30,391 bases of DNA from an uncultured Synechococcus sp. Lineage in GTDB: Bacteria > Cyanobacteriota > Cyanobacteriia > PCC-6307 > Cyanobiaceae. The notes under the pieces were generated by a model. It had not been told where the DNA came from. It did no database searches and worked only from the letters and a program-made list of their open reading frames with translations. Where the stretch lies: the NCBI GenBank assembly GCA_913050105.1, contig CAJWZN010000005.1:1-30391 (forward strand). The letters run 5' to 3'. Position 1 is the stretch's first letter; every line of letters begins with the position of its first letter. Position numbers and translations under genes: made by a program. Below, piece after piece: positions 23,482 through 30,391 of this stretch.

Positions 23482-24903
23482 GTGAGCAGCAAGCCGCCCC
23501 GGCGCCATCCCTCAACTTCGCTACGCAACACAGCTCCGTCGCATCAAGCGATGGGTGCACTGCGGCAGTTGTTCGACAGCCTCAGCCGTGAACAGCGTCG
23601 CAACCAGGACTTGCTCGTCTCCCTGGCGTTTGCCCAGCGCAGCTTCACCAATCTGCAGCGGTTTTTGGAGCTGGTCCCACTTGTGGCAGCGCGCCTGGTG
23701 GGTGTTGAGGGGGCATTGCTGGTTCCGTTTCAGACGGATGGAAGCCTCTGGCGCGATCATCTGCAAGCCATTCCGGCGGCGAGTTGTCAGGACCTGTTGC
23801 GGCGCTTGGCAGCCTATGAGCCGGGTCTGAGTGTCGGTTTTGGAACCGATGAAGAGCAACTGTTGGCGATGGATCAATTGGTCCAAAGGCTTTCTCCGGG
23901 ATCTGCACTGTTCGCAACATCGGTGGTCTCCCGGGGGAGACCGCGGGGACGTCTTTACGTCTTCGATCCTTCCGGTGGGCTGATCTGTACGGATTTTCAA
24001 CGCCGCCACGTGCAGATGGTGGCTGATCTGGCTGGTGTGGCGATTGAGAATGATCAGATGCTGCAGGAGGCCCGTCGCCATGAGCGGGTGGACCGACAGC
24101 TCAGCATCGGAGCTGAGATACAGGCTCAGTTGCTTCCCGATCGTTGTCCGGTGATTGAGGGTGTTGATCTGGCGGCTCGGTGCCGTCCGGCTTTCCAGGT
24201 GGGTGGGGATTATTACGACTTCATTCCCACTCGTCCGGAACTGATCGGTCGGCGCCGGGAACGGGGTCGCTGGGCGTTGGTGATGGGTGATGTGATGGGT
24301 AAGGGCGTTCCTGCGGGTCTGCTGATGACCATGTTGCGGGGAATGCTTCGGGCTGAGGTACTCAGCGGTTTACCGCCGGATCGGATCCTGCATGACCTCA
24401 ATCAGTTGGCTCAGGAGGATCTGGCCCAGTCCCACCGTTTTGTCACGCTGTTCTATTCCGATTTCGATCCGCGCTCGAGGCGGTTGCGTTACGCCAACGC
24501 AGCTCACAATCCGCCGCTGCTGTGGCGTGCTCAACATCGCAGTATCGGCCGCCTCGATGCTGCGGGTTTGCTGATCGGTCTTCAGCCTGAAGCTGATTAT
24601 GGGTTGGGTGAAGTGAGCCTTGAGCCTGGTGATGTTCTTCTCTATTACACCGACGGTGTGACCGAGGCACCCGGGATGACAGGCGATCGTTTTGATGAAG
24701 CCAGATTGATCCGAACCCTTGATTTGGCGTGTCGCAGCGGTCAGGGTTCCCAGGGGATTCTCAACACTCTTTTTGAGCGACTGGATCGTTTTGTCGGTAA
24801 GGATCACCAGCTTGAGGATGATGCCTCGATGGTGGTGCTCAAGGTTCCTGAAGCTGTGACTCTTCCCAGCGTGACGGCTTCAAACAGCAGCCTGACAAGC
24901 TGA
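23482..24903 (+). CDS. RsbU-type PP2C serine phosphatase with GAF-like N-terminus
   Basis: The protein has 473 residues from GTG 23482. Residues about 45-205 look GAF-like (LELVPLVAARLVGVEGALLVPF ... FQRRHVQMVADLAGVAIENDQMLQEARRHERVDRQL), ending in a linker helix. The PP2C/SpoIIE domain follows from about 210: SIGAEIQAQLLPDRCP, FQVGGDYYDF, LVMGDVMGKGVPAGLLM, YANAAHNPPLLWR, DVLLYYTDGVTEA and DDASMVVLKV. The metal-binding aspartates are present. Such proteins dephosphorylate anti-sigma-factor antagonists in partner-switching pathways. No RsbW-type kinase or STAS protein lies nearby, so its target is encoded elsewhere or differs. It lies 38 bases after ftsY and 20 bases before argH. Confidence 0.93.
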   Translation: MSSKPPRRHPSTSLRNTAPSHQAMGALRQLFDSLSREQRRNQDLLVSLAFAQRSFTNLQRFLELVPLVAARLVGVEGALLVPFQTDGSLWRDHLQAIPAASCQDLLRRLAAYEPGLSVGFGTDEEQLLAMDQLVQRLSPGSALFATSVVSRGRPRGRLYVFDPSGGLICTDFQRRHVQMVADLAGVAIENDQMLQEARRHERVDRQLSIGAEIQAQLLPDRCPVIEGVDLAARCRPAFQVGGDYYDFIPTRPELIGRRRERGRWALVMGDVMGKGVPAGLLMTMLRGMLRAEVLSGLPPDRILHDLNQLAQEDLAQSHRFVTLFYSDFDPRSRRLRYANAAHNPPLLWRAQHRSIGRLDAAGLLIGLQPEADYGLGEVSLEPGDVLLYYTDGVTEAPGMTGDRFDEARLIRTLDLACRSGQGSQGILNTLFERLDRFVGKDHQLEDDASMVVLKVPEAVTLPSVTASNSSLTS

Positions 24904-24923
24904 GGTGTTCGACGGAGCAATCG

Positions 24924-26324
24924 ATGGCGGGTGGGGTGACCGGAGGGGCTGCAGGCACCTGGAGCGATCGTTTTGAACAAGGTCTTCACCCTTTCATCGA
25001 AACGTTCAACGCCTCAATCGGTTTCGATCTCACTCTGTTGCAGGAAGATCTGGATGGCTCCATCGCCCATGCGCGCATGTTGGCGGCCTGCGGCGTCATT
25101 TCTGATGCTGAGGCTGATCAACTGGATCAAGGGTTGGAGACCATTCGCCGCGAGGCGTCAGAGGGGCAGTTCAACCCTGGATTGGCCGATGAGGATGTCC
25201 ACTTCGCTGTTGAGCGTCGTCTGATCGCTCTGCTCGGGCCCGTCGGCAAGAAGCTTCACACCGGCCGCAGTCGGAATGATCAGGTGGGCACTGATCTGAG
25301 GCTCTGGCTGCGACGCCGTCTTGATGAAGTGGATGGTGATCTGTTGCGTTTGCAAAGGGCCCTGTTTCGTCAGGCTGATCAGCATCGCGACACCTTGATA
25401 CCGGGTTACACGCACCTGCAGCGAGCTCAGCCTCTTTGCCTGGCCCATCATCTGCTGGCATACCTGGAGATGCTTCAGCGGGATCGAGAGCGGCTAGGGG
25501 ATGTACGTCGTCGAGTCAACATCTGTCCGCTCGGGGCCGCAGCGTTGGCTGGAACCCCGGTTCCGATAGATCGACGCCACACCGCGGATGCGTTGGGATT
25601 CGAAGCGGTGTATGCCAACAGCCTTGATGCCGTCAGCGATCGAGATTTCTGTGTGGAATTCTCTGCTGCGGCTTCACTGGTGATGGCGCATCTCAGTCGT
25701 CTGTCGGAGGAGGTGATTGCCTGGGCATCGGAGGAGTTCGGGTTTGTTCGCCTCACGGATCGCTGCGCCACCGGCAGCAGCCTGATGCCTCAGAAGAAGA
25801 ACCCTGATGTTCCTGAGTTGGTGCGCGGTAAGTGTGGCCGAGTGTTTGGCCATCTTCAGTCTCTGCTGACGATGATCAAAGGCTTGCCTTTGGCTTACAA
25901 CAAGGACTTTCAGGAAGATAAAGAGGCCCTCTTCGATGCGTTTCGCACCATGCGCGACTGTGTTGAAGCAACGGCGATTCTGTTTGAAGAGGGTCTTGAG
26001 TTCCAAGTGGAACGTCTCAATCAGGCGGTGGAGCAGGATTTTTCCAATGCCACAGATGTGGCCGATTATTTAGTCGCTCGCGGTGTTCCGTTTCGAGAGG
26101 CGTATCAACTGGTTGGGGCGGTTGTACGACGCTGTTTGGACCAAAACTGTCTGTTGCGGGATCTGGATCTTGAGGCCTGGAAGGAGTTGCATCCAGCCTT
26201 TGGTCCTGATCTTCACGATGCCTTGGCACCACGTGCTGTTGTCGCCGCTCGTCGCAGTGAAGGAGGAACCGGATTTGACCGAGTTGAAGAGCAACTCCAG
26301 CTCTGGAGCGTGCGTCTGAAATGA
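24924..26324 (+). CDS. argH: Argininosuccinate lyase
   Basis: ArgH splits argininosuccinate into arginine and fumarate, the last step of arginine synthesis. The protein has 466 residues, the usual length. Motifs: DEDVHFAVERRLI, LHTGRSRNDQVGTDLRLWLR, the TH pair in PGYTHLQRAQPLCLAHHLL, and the fumarase/aspartase-superfamily signature GSSLMPQKKNPDVPELVRGK with its mobile catalytic-serine loop. The start ATG at 24924 precedes MAGGVTGGAAGTWSDRFEQGL, where the usual xMWGGRF start reads TWSDRFEQG. It is the last gene of the plus-strand series beginning at 19889; 141 non-coding bases follow. Confidence 0.97.
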   Translation: MAGGVTGGAAGTWSDRFEQGLHPFIETFNASIGFDLTLLQEDLDGSIAHARMLAACGVISDAEADQLDQGLETIRREASEGQFNPGLADEDVHFAVERRLIALLGPVGKKLHTGRSRNDQVGTDLRLWLRRRLDEVDGDLLRLQRALFRQADQHRDTLIPGYTHLQRAQPLCLAHHLLAYLEMLQRDRERLGDVRRRVNICPLGAAALAGTPVPIDRRHTADALGFEAVYANSLDAVSDRDFCVEFSAAASLVMAHLSRLSEEVIAWASEEFGFVRLTDRCATGSSLMPQKKNPDVPELVRGKCGRVFGHLQSLLTMIKGLPLAYNKDFQEDKEALFDAFRTMRDCVEATAILFEEGLEFQVERLNQAVEQDFSNATDVADYLVARGVPFREAYQLVGAVVRRCLDQNCLLRDLDLEAWKELHPAFGPDLHDALAPRAVVAARRSEGGTGFDRVEEQLQLWSVRLK

Positions 26325-26361
26325 ATGTGCTTCCGGGATGACTGAGACGGGTTATCGGGTC

Positions 26362-26465
26362 TACGATTTACATGCCAGCGGTATCACACTTCATTTGAAG
26401 TGAAGATCCGATGGCCATGATCCAGACCTTTTCGGTCTCTCTTTTGTACCCGGTCCACGCAGAAC
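26362..26465 (+). promoter_or_regulatory. Structured leader of the RRM gene
   Basis: The gap after argH holds a possible -10 element TACGAT at 26362-26367 without a good -35. A hairpin CACTTC-ATTT-GAAGTG spans 26387-26402. A second, AGACC-TTTTC-GGTCT, spans 26424-26438 and is followed by CTCTTTTG. The second has a terminator-like form 27 bases before the RRM start codon. The pair could form a 5' regulatory leader; cyanobacterial RNA-binding protein genes of this type are often temperature-regulated. The promoter call is weak. Confidence 0.4.
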
Positions 26466-26990
26466 GTGAGTATTTTCGTTGGCAACCTTCCCTTCCGCGC
26501 TGAGCAGGAAGATGTGAGTGAGCTCTTCGCCCAGTTCGGAGAAGTCACCAATTGCGCCCTTCCACTTGAGCGGGACACTGGCCGTAAGCGTGGTTTCGCC
26601 TTCATCGAAATGGGCGACGAAGCCACAGAAGCTGCAGCCATCGAAGGGTTGCAGGGAGCTGAGCTGATGGGTCGTCCCCTGCGTATCAACAAGGCTGAAC
26701 CCCGTGGCAGTGCCCCCCGTCGAGGCGGCGGTGGTGGTGGCTACGGCGGTGGCGGCGGTGGTGGCTACGGCGGTGGCGGTGGCGGTGGCTACGGCGGTGC
26801 CGGCGATAGTGGTGACCGCCGTTCAGGAGCCCGTGGCTGGGAGGATCGCAGCTATGGAGCCCGAGATAACGCAAGCGGTGGCGGCGATTCCAATGCCAAT
26901 CCTTATGAGGATGGTCGCAGCCGTCGTCGACGTGGTTCCTCCACCGGCGGTGGAGATGACTATTCCGGCTATGGAGGCGCGGAAGGCTGA
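26466..26990 (+). CDS. Glycine-rich RRM RNA-binding protein
   Basis: The protein has 174 residues from GTG 26466. A single RRM occupies residues 2-78, with RNP2 IFVGNL (3-8) and RNP1 KRGFAFIE (41-48). The tail begins with a glycine block (87-109, one G6Y and two G7Y units) and continues with a Gly/Ser/Arg/Asp-rich low-complexity part ending in RRRRGSSTGGGDDYSGYGG. This layout matches cyanobacterial Rbp proteins, which resemble eukaryotic glycine-rich RNA-binding proteins and are often cold-induced; some help localise mRNAs. The upstream gap has two hairpins. It is convergent with dusA across ten bases. Confidence 0.95.
   Translation: MSIFVGNLPFRAEQEDVSELFAQFGEVTNCALPLERDTGRKRGFAFIEMGDEATEAAAIEGLQGAELMGRPLRINKAEPRGSAPRRGGGGGGYGGGGGGGYGGGGGGGYGGAGDSGDRRSGARGWEDRSYGARDNASGGGDSNANPYEDGRSRRRRGSSTGGGDDYSGYGGAEG
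26724..26792 (+). repeat. Gly-Tyr tandem repeat in RRM protein tail
   Basis: Three adjoining units coding for G6Y, G7Y and G7Y are built from near-identical GGC/GGT codon strings, each ending in a TAC. The DNA is a GGN minisatellite that can slip in multiples of three. Confidence 0.9.
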
Positions 26991-27000
26991 ATTCAGCTCA

Positions 27001-27993
27001 TCAGAGGCCGGCCTCTCTCAGTTGGCGACCGGCCTCCTCCAGTACGTTCAGATCCGCATTGCGTTTCTGAGCTTTTTCGCCCAGGTTCCTGCGCCAATGT
27101 CTGGCTCCTGGCACCCCCTCCACTAGCTGCATCAAATGACGGCAGAGATCCCAGAGTCGGCCACCACGGCTGAGGTGGGCAGATGCGTGGGGGATCATTC
27201 CTTCGACAACATCCGAAGCTTTGATAATTCGTGGTGTTTCGCCAAATATCTGCGTGTCAATGCCACTCCAACGCAGAGGGTGTTCATAGGCAGCTCGTCC
27301 CACCATTGCTCCATCGCAAGTTTTCAACACCTTCAGGCAATCATCGGGTGAATCAAGGCCGCCATTGATTTCAATGATCAATTCGGGTCGGCGCTGTTTG
27401 AGGGCCATCACCCTGTCGTGTTGGAGAGGTGGCACTGTCCGGTTCTGTTTGGGATCAAGTCCTTCCAACCAGGCTTTGCGGGCATGCACCGCAAACCGAG
27501 ATGCCCCGGCTGCTGCCACCCGATCAACAAATGCGGTGAGCAGGTCATCGCTGTCGAGGTTGTCGATGCCGATTCGGTGTTTCACGGTCACAGGCAGGGA
27601 ACTTGCTGTTGCCATTGCTTCCACACATCGGGCTACCAGTTCCGGCTCAGCCATCAGACATGCCCCGAAGTTTCCTGCCTGAACCTTCTGGCTCGGACAT
27701 CCCACGTTCAGATTGATTTCGTCGTAGCCCCAATCGTGAGCGAGTCGGGCCGCATCGCCCAGCAGAGCTGGATTGTCACCCCCCACCTGGAGGGCGATCG
27801 GATGCTCCGCGGAGTCGAAGTCGAGCAGCTTGTCGCGGCGTTTGCTGTAGTGCAGCGCCTGGGCCACAACCATTTCCGAATACAGAAGTGCCCGTTGGCT
27901 GATCTGCCGCATCAGTACACGGAAGTGACGATCCGTGCAGTCGAGCATCGGCGCCACGCTGAAGCGGTAGGCAGCGGTGTCGGGAGCAGTCAT
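27001..27993 (-). CDS. dusA: tRNA-dihydrouridine synthase A
   Basis: DusA is the FMN enzyme that reduces uridines in the D-loop of tRNA (U20/U20a in E. coli). The 330-residue length fits. Evidence: RFSVAPMLDCTDRHFR at the start, EMVVAQALHYS, the catalytic Cys99 in INLNVGCPSQKVQAGNFGACLM, VTVKHRIGID, the DusA-type HARKAWLEGLDPKQNR, and INGG and DGAMVGRAAYEHP of the FMN phosphate site. The start ATG at 27993 is divergent from msrB by 41 bases. The gene is convergent with the RRM gene, with stops ten bases apart. Confidence 0.96.
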   Translation of the reverse strand: MTAPDTAAYRFSVAPMLDCTDRHFRVLMRQISQRALLYSEMVVAQALHYSKRRDKLLDFDSAEHPIALQVGGDNPALLGDAARLAHDWGYDEINLNVGCPSQKVQAGNFGACLMAEPELVARCVEAMATASSLPVTVKHRIGIDNLDSDDLLTAFVDRVAAAGASRFAVHARKAWLEGLDPKQNRTVPPLQHDRVMALKQRRPELIIEINGGLDSPDDCLKVLKTCDGAMVGRAAYEHPLRWSGIDTQIFGETPRIIKASDVVEGMIPHASAHLSRGGRLWDLCRHLMQLVEGVPGARHWRRNLGEKAQKRNADLNVLEEAGRQLREAGL

Positions 27994-28034
27994 GGATCCA
28001 TTAGAACCGCCAATGTCACTGCCTACCGAATGCT

Positions 28035-28535
28035 GTGGTCTTCAACACCGTCGTCTCTCGTCGATCCATGCTGATGGGAGCGTTTGCTGGGGTATTCGGC
28101 AGCGTCTTTGGCGAGCGGCCGGTGTTGGCGGCATCAAAGGCCAGTGACTCGGCCTGGAATCTCAGCGATGATGCCTGGAGAGAGCGACTCACCGCTGAGG
28201 CATACAACGTGCTCCGCAATGAAGGGACGGAGCGCCCTTTCACCAGTTCCTTGAATGATGAAAAACGATCTGGAAATTATCACTGTGCTGGTTGCGATCA
28301 GCCGTTGTTCTCTTCGCAGGCGAAGTTCGACAGTGGCACTGGTTGGCCCAGTTTTTTTCAACCTCTCGAAGGTGGGATCGCTACGAAAGTAGATTTCAAA
28401 CTGATTATTCCTCGCACGGAGTACCACTGCAGCCGCTGCGGTGGTCACCAGGGGCACGTGTTCAATGACGGACCCCGACCGACGGGCAAGCGCTACTGCA
28501 ACAACGGCGTCGCACTGCGCTTCCAGCCCGCATGA
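28035..28535 (+). CDS. msrB: Peptide-methionine (R)-S-oxide reductase, probably exported
   Basis: MsrB reduces methionine-R-sulfoxide in oxidised proteins. The protein has 166 residues from GTG 28035. The N-terminus carries a twin-arginine-like motif SRRSMLMG (residues 8-15), a hydrophobic stretch and a cleavage-like VLAA (30-33), so export by Tat to periplasm or thylakoid lumen is inferred. The MsrB domain has the zinc cysteines CAGC (84, 87) and CSRC (132, 135), the FDSGTGWPSFFQP segment, GHVFNDGP and the catalytic Cys155 in RYCNNGVALRF, where many members have Ser in place of the Gly. The last 71 bases overlap the next gene in another frame. It is divergent from dusA. Confidence 0.94.
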   Translation: MVFNTVVSRRSMLMGAFAGVFGSVFGERPVLAASKASDSAWNLSDDAWRERLTAEAYNVLRNEGTERPFTSSLNDEKRSGNYHCAGCDQPLFSSQAKFDSGTGWPSFFQPLEGGIATKVDFKLIIPRTEYHCSRCGGHQGHVFNDGPRPTGKRYCNNGVALRFQPA

Positions 28536-29778
28536 TCTGATCGTTGTTGGGGGTGGACCAGCCGGTTACATGGCTGCCATCACCGCAGCGGAGCAGGGTG
28601 TCACCAGAGTGCTGGTGTTGGAAGGCACCTCAGAGCCGCTCCAGAAAGTGCGGATCAGTGGTGGTGGCCGCTGCAATGTGACCCATGCCTGCTGGGATCC
28701 CCTTGAGTTGGCTTCCCACTACCCACGGGGAAGTCGCCCCCTGCGGGGTCCATTCAGTCGCTTTGCTTCTGGTGATGCAGTTGCCTGGTTTGACGATCAC
28801 GGCCTCACCCTTGTCGAGGAGTCGGATGGCCGGATGTTTCCGCAGCAGAACCGTTCGGAGGCGGTGATTCAATGCCTGAGTCAGGCTGCGGCAACGGCAG
28901 GTGTTCAGCTCCGCACCCGATCGATGGTGCAGCGTGTGACTGTGGACGCCGACGGTGATTTCGTTGTCGAAGGCCGCGGCCTCGAGTCACCGTTGCGGAC
29001 GCGCAGGCTGATGCTTGCAACCGGTGGCCATCCGGGCGGCCGGACGCTGGCCGAGCAACTCGGTCATCAGGTGGTGCCTCCAGTGCCCTCGTTGTTCAGC
29101 TTGTCGCTTCTGGACAAGACGCTGACAGCGTGCAGCGGCATCGCCATCGATGATGTGGGTCTTGATCTGAGGTTGGGCGATCAGCGCTTCCGGCAGATCG
29201 GGCGGGTGTTAATCACCCACCGAGGTCTGAGTGGTCCAGCCACTCTGCGGCTTTCAGCTTTTGCCGCCAGGGCGTTGCATCAGGCTCATTACAAGGGCGT
29301 GCTGAAGCTGGACTGGAGTGCAGGCCTCGGTCGCTCTGGTGTCGAGCAGCGGCTTCAGCACTGGCGACAGGATCAGGCTTCGCGCACGCTGTCAGCTTCG
29401 AAACCGTTCGATCATCTGCCTCGTCGCCTCTGGCTGGCTTTTCTGGCCATGACGGGATCGGACGCCGAGCGACGTTGGGCGGATATGCCGATCAAGGCAG
29501 AGCGCCGCCTGGTGGAACTTCTGTGTGCCCAGCAGCTGGAGATCAAGGGCCGTGGCCCTTTCGGCGAGGAGTTCGTCATCGCCGGCGGTGTGGATCTGGG
29601 GGAAGTGAATCTTGCCAGTATGGAAAGTCGTCGTTGTCCAGGTCTTTACCTGGCTGGTGAACTGCTGGATGTGGATGGGGTGACCGGAGGTTTCAACTTC
29701 CAGGCCTGCTGGAGCGGCGGCTGGCTGGCTGGTCAGGCGGTAGCGGAGGCCCTCACTGGATCTGGTCGAACACGGTGA
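28465..29778 (+). CDS. NAD(P)/FAD-dependent oxidoreductase, HI0933/BaiN family
   Basis: From ATG 28465 the protein has 437 residues. The FAD-binding GGGPAG lies at 29-34 in HDLIVVGGGPAGYMAAITAA, followed by KVRISGGGRCNVTH, a family hallmark, ESDGRMFPQQNRSEAV, LATGGHPGG, TSHRGLSGPATL-type sequence (here ITHRGLSGPATL) and the C-terminal AGELLDVDGVTGGFNFQACWSGGWLAG. These flavoproteins are annotated as aminoacetone oxidase or BaiN-like; the substrate here is unknown. No ATG, GTG or TTG lies between 28465 and the conserved fold in this frame, so the start must be inside msrB (GTG 28441 is the alternative). Its 3' end overlaps the convergent pilC-like gene by 26 bases. Confidence 0.93.
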   Translation: MTDPDRRASATATTASHCASSPHDLIVVGGGPAGYMAAITAAEQGVTRVLVLEGTSEPLQKVRISGGGRCNVTHACWDPLELASHYPRGSRPLRGPFSRFASGDAVAWFDDHGLTLVEESDGRMFPQQNRSEAVIQCLSQAAATAGVQLRTRSMVQRVTVDADGDFVVEGRGLESPLRTRRLMLATGGHPGGRTLAEQLGHQVVPPVPSLFSLSLLDKTLTACSGIAIDDVGLDLRLGDQRFRQIGRVLITHRGLSGPATLRLSAFAARALHQAHYKGVLKLDWSAGLGRSGVEQRLQHWRQDQASRTLSASKPFDHLPRRLWLAFLAMTGSDAERRWADMPIKAERRLVELLCAQQLEIKGRGPFGEEFVIAGGVDLGEVNLASMESRRCPGLYLAGELLDVDGVTGGFNFQACWSGGWLAGQAVAEALTGSGRTR

Positions 29779-30391
29779 ACATCGGCAGATACATCGCCAA
29801 CAGGATGGAACCCACGATGCCGCCAACGATCACGATCATCGCTGGTTCCAGCATCGAGGTCAGGGCTTTCACCATTGCCCCCACCTCGTCTTCGTAGAAG
29901 TCAGCGACCTTGCTCAGCATCCGGTCCATCTCTCCGGTTTCTTCCCCGATGGCCAACATGTTCAGGGCCATGTCCGGCAGGACTTTCTGCCGGATCAGTG
30001 CTGTGCTGAGCAGGATCCCCTCCTGAACCATGGAGCGGGAGGTCAGGATGGCGTCAGAGATGATTGCATTACCGGCGGTTTGGCTGGAAATCTCCATCGC
30101 CTGAAGGATGGGTACCCCAGCTCGCGTGAGAGAACTGAAAATTCGGCAGAACTGTGCAGTTGCTGTCATCAGGATCAGTTCCCCAAAAAGAGGAAGCTTC
30201 AGCACCAGCCGATCGATCACCCGACGGCCATTGCTTGTCGCGTAGTAGCGCCCGATCAACCAGATCGTCAGCAGCAGCGCACCGGCTGCATAAAGGGCGG
30301 CGCTGGAGCGCAGCAGGTCACTCAGATTCACCAGTAACTGGGTGAATGCAGGCAGCTCAGCTCCGAGGTCTTCAAAGATGCCGGCAAACGT
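29753..30391 (-). CDS. pilC: Type IV pilus / type II secretion inner-membrane protein PilC/GspF (5' end outside window)
   Basis: About 213 C-terminal residues are present; the frame is open to the right edge. The sequence has the second GspF domain: LVLKLPLFGELILMTATAQFCRIFSSLTRAGVPILQAMEISS, then LPDMALNMLAIGEETGEMDRMLSKVADFYEDEV and a final membrane helix, EPAMIVIVGGIVGSILLAMYLPMF. A membrane helix also lies before the domain (AALYAAGALLLTIWLIGRYY). PilC/GspF is the platform protein of pilus and secretion machines; in cyanobacteria it serves type IV pili for uptake or motility. The other pil genes would lie outside this window. Its stop is inside the 3' end of the flavoprotein gene on the other strand. 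Confidence 0.92.
   Translation of the reverse strand, partial: TFAGIFEDLGAELPAFTQLLVNLSDLLRSSAALYAAGALLLTIWLIGRYYATSNGRRVIDRLVLKLPLFGELILMTATAQFCRIFSSLTRAGVPILQAMEISSQTAGNAIISDAILTSRSMVQEGILLSTALIRQKVLPDMALNMLAIGEETGEMDRMLSKVADFYEDEVGAMVKALTSMLEPAMIVIVGGIVGSILLAMYLPMFTVFDQIQ

Noticed and set aside
22397..23560. Open minus-strand frame of 387 codons opposite ftsY
   Set aside because: It runs through the conserved FtsY GTPase domain and shows no domain of its own.
27003..27036. GC-rich palindrome at the dusA 3' end (14-bp perfect palindrome plus a distant CCGGCCTC copy) as a bidirectional terminator
   Set aside because: It lies inside dusA coding sequence (EEAGRQLREAGL), there is no T run on either side, and GAGGCC-type codons explain it.
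1..30391. Defence island, mobile element, prophage or tRNA gene
   Set aside because: All gaps and frames were read; every sizeable frame fits a housekeeping or cyanobacterial family, and no transposase, integrase, phage gene, terminal repeat or tRNA cloverleaf was seen by eye.

Overview
This is a 30.4 kb piece of a high-GC cyanobacterial chromosome, most likely a marine picocyanobacterium of the Synechococcus/Cyanobium type. The evidence is the gene order dnaN, PRC-barrel gene, purL, purF, topoisomerase IIA subunit A, TPR gene, queG, and then nusB, ftsY and argH. That order resembles what I recall from the start of marine Synechococcus chromosomes; I have not checked it by search. Cyanobacterial families (DUF1400 proteins, a glycine-rich RRM protein, an HpsJ-like membrane protein) agree. 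Coding density is very high, gaps are mostly under 80 bases, and non-ATG starts are common. I see no tRNA, rRNA, insertion sequence, prophage or CRISPR array.

Layout. (1) 1-5560, minus strand: a DNA-repair cluster recN-uvrA, with an exported DUF1400/alpha-beta hydrolase gene (cut by the window edge) overlapping the uvrA stop. (2) 5638-9247, plus strand: a UbiB/ABC1-type atypical kinase, a small exported stand-alone DUF1400 protein, and threonine synthase, closed by a strong terminator. (3) 9248-9701: the only long non-coding stretch. It has DnaA-box-like motifs and an AT-rich tract just before dnaN, and G-versus-C composition changes across it, so it is the probable replication origin. (4) 9702-15463, plus strand: dnaN, a PRC-barrel protein, purL, purF. 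(5) 15464-19853, minus strand: queG, an exported TPR protein and a GyrA/ParC-family subunit in one likely operon. (6) 19889-26324, plus strand: an HpsJ-like membrane protein, a DUF502 membrane protein, nusB, ftsY, an RsbU-type phosphatase and argH, closely packed. (7) 26325-30391: an RRM RNA-binding gene with a structured leader, convergent dusA, divergent msrB with a probable Tat signal, an overlapping HI0933-family flavoprotein, and the 3' part of a pilC/gspF-like gene that overlaps it tail to tail.

The window is mainly housekeeping: replication (origin, DnaN), repair (RecN, UvrA), topology (GyrA/ParC homolog), purine synthesis (PurL, PurF), amino-acid synthesis (ThrC, ArgH), tRNA modification (QueG, DusA), transcription and targeting (NusB, FtsY), and oxidative repair (MsrB). 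I found no clear undescribed multi-gene system. The items most worth a second look are the origin itself, the compositionally odd purF of the E. coli-like class, the topoisomerase subunit without a visible GyrA box and with Gln at the usual quinolone-contact serine, the two DUF1400 proteins, and several overlapping gene ends and hairpins.
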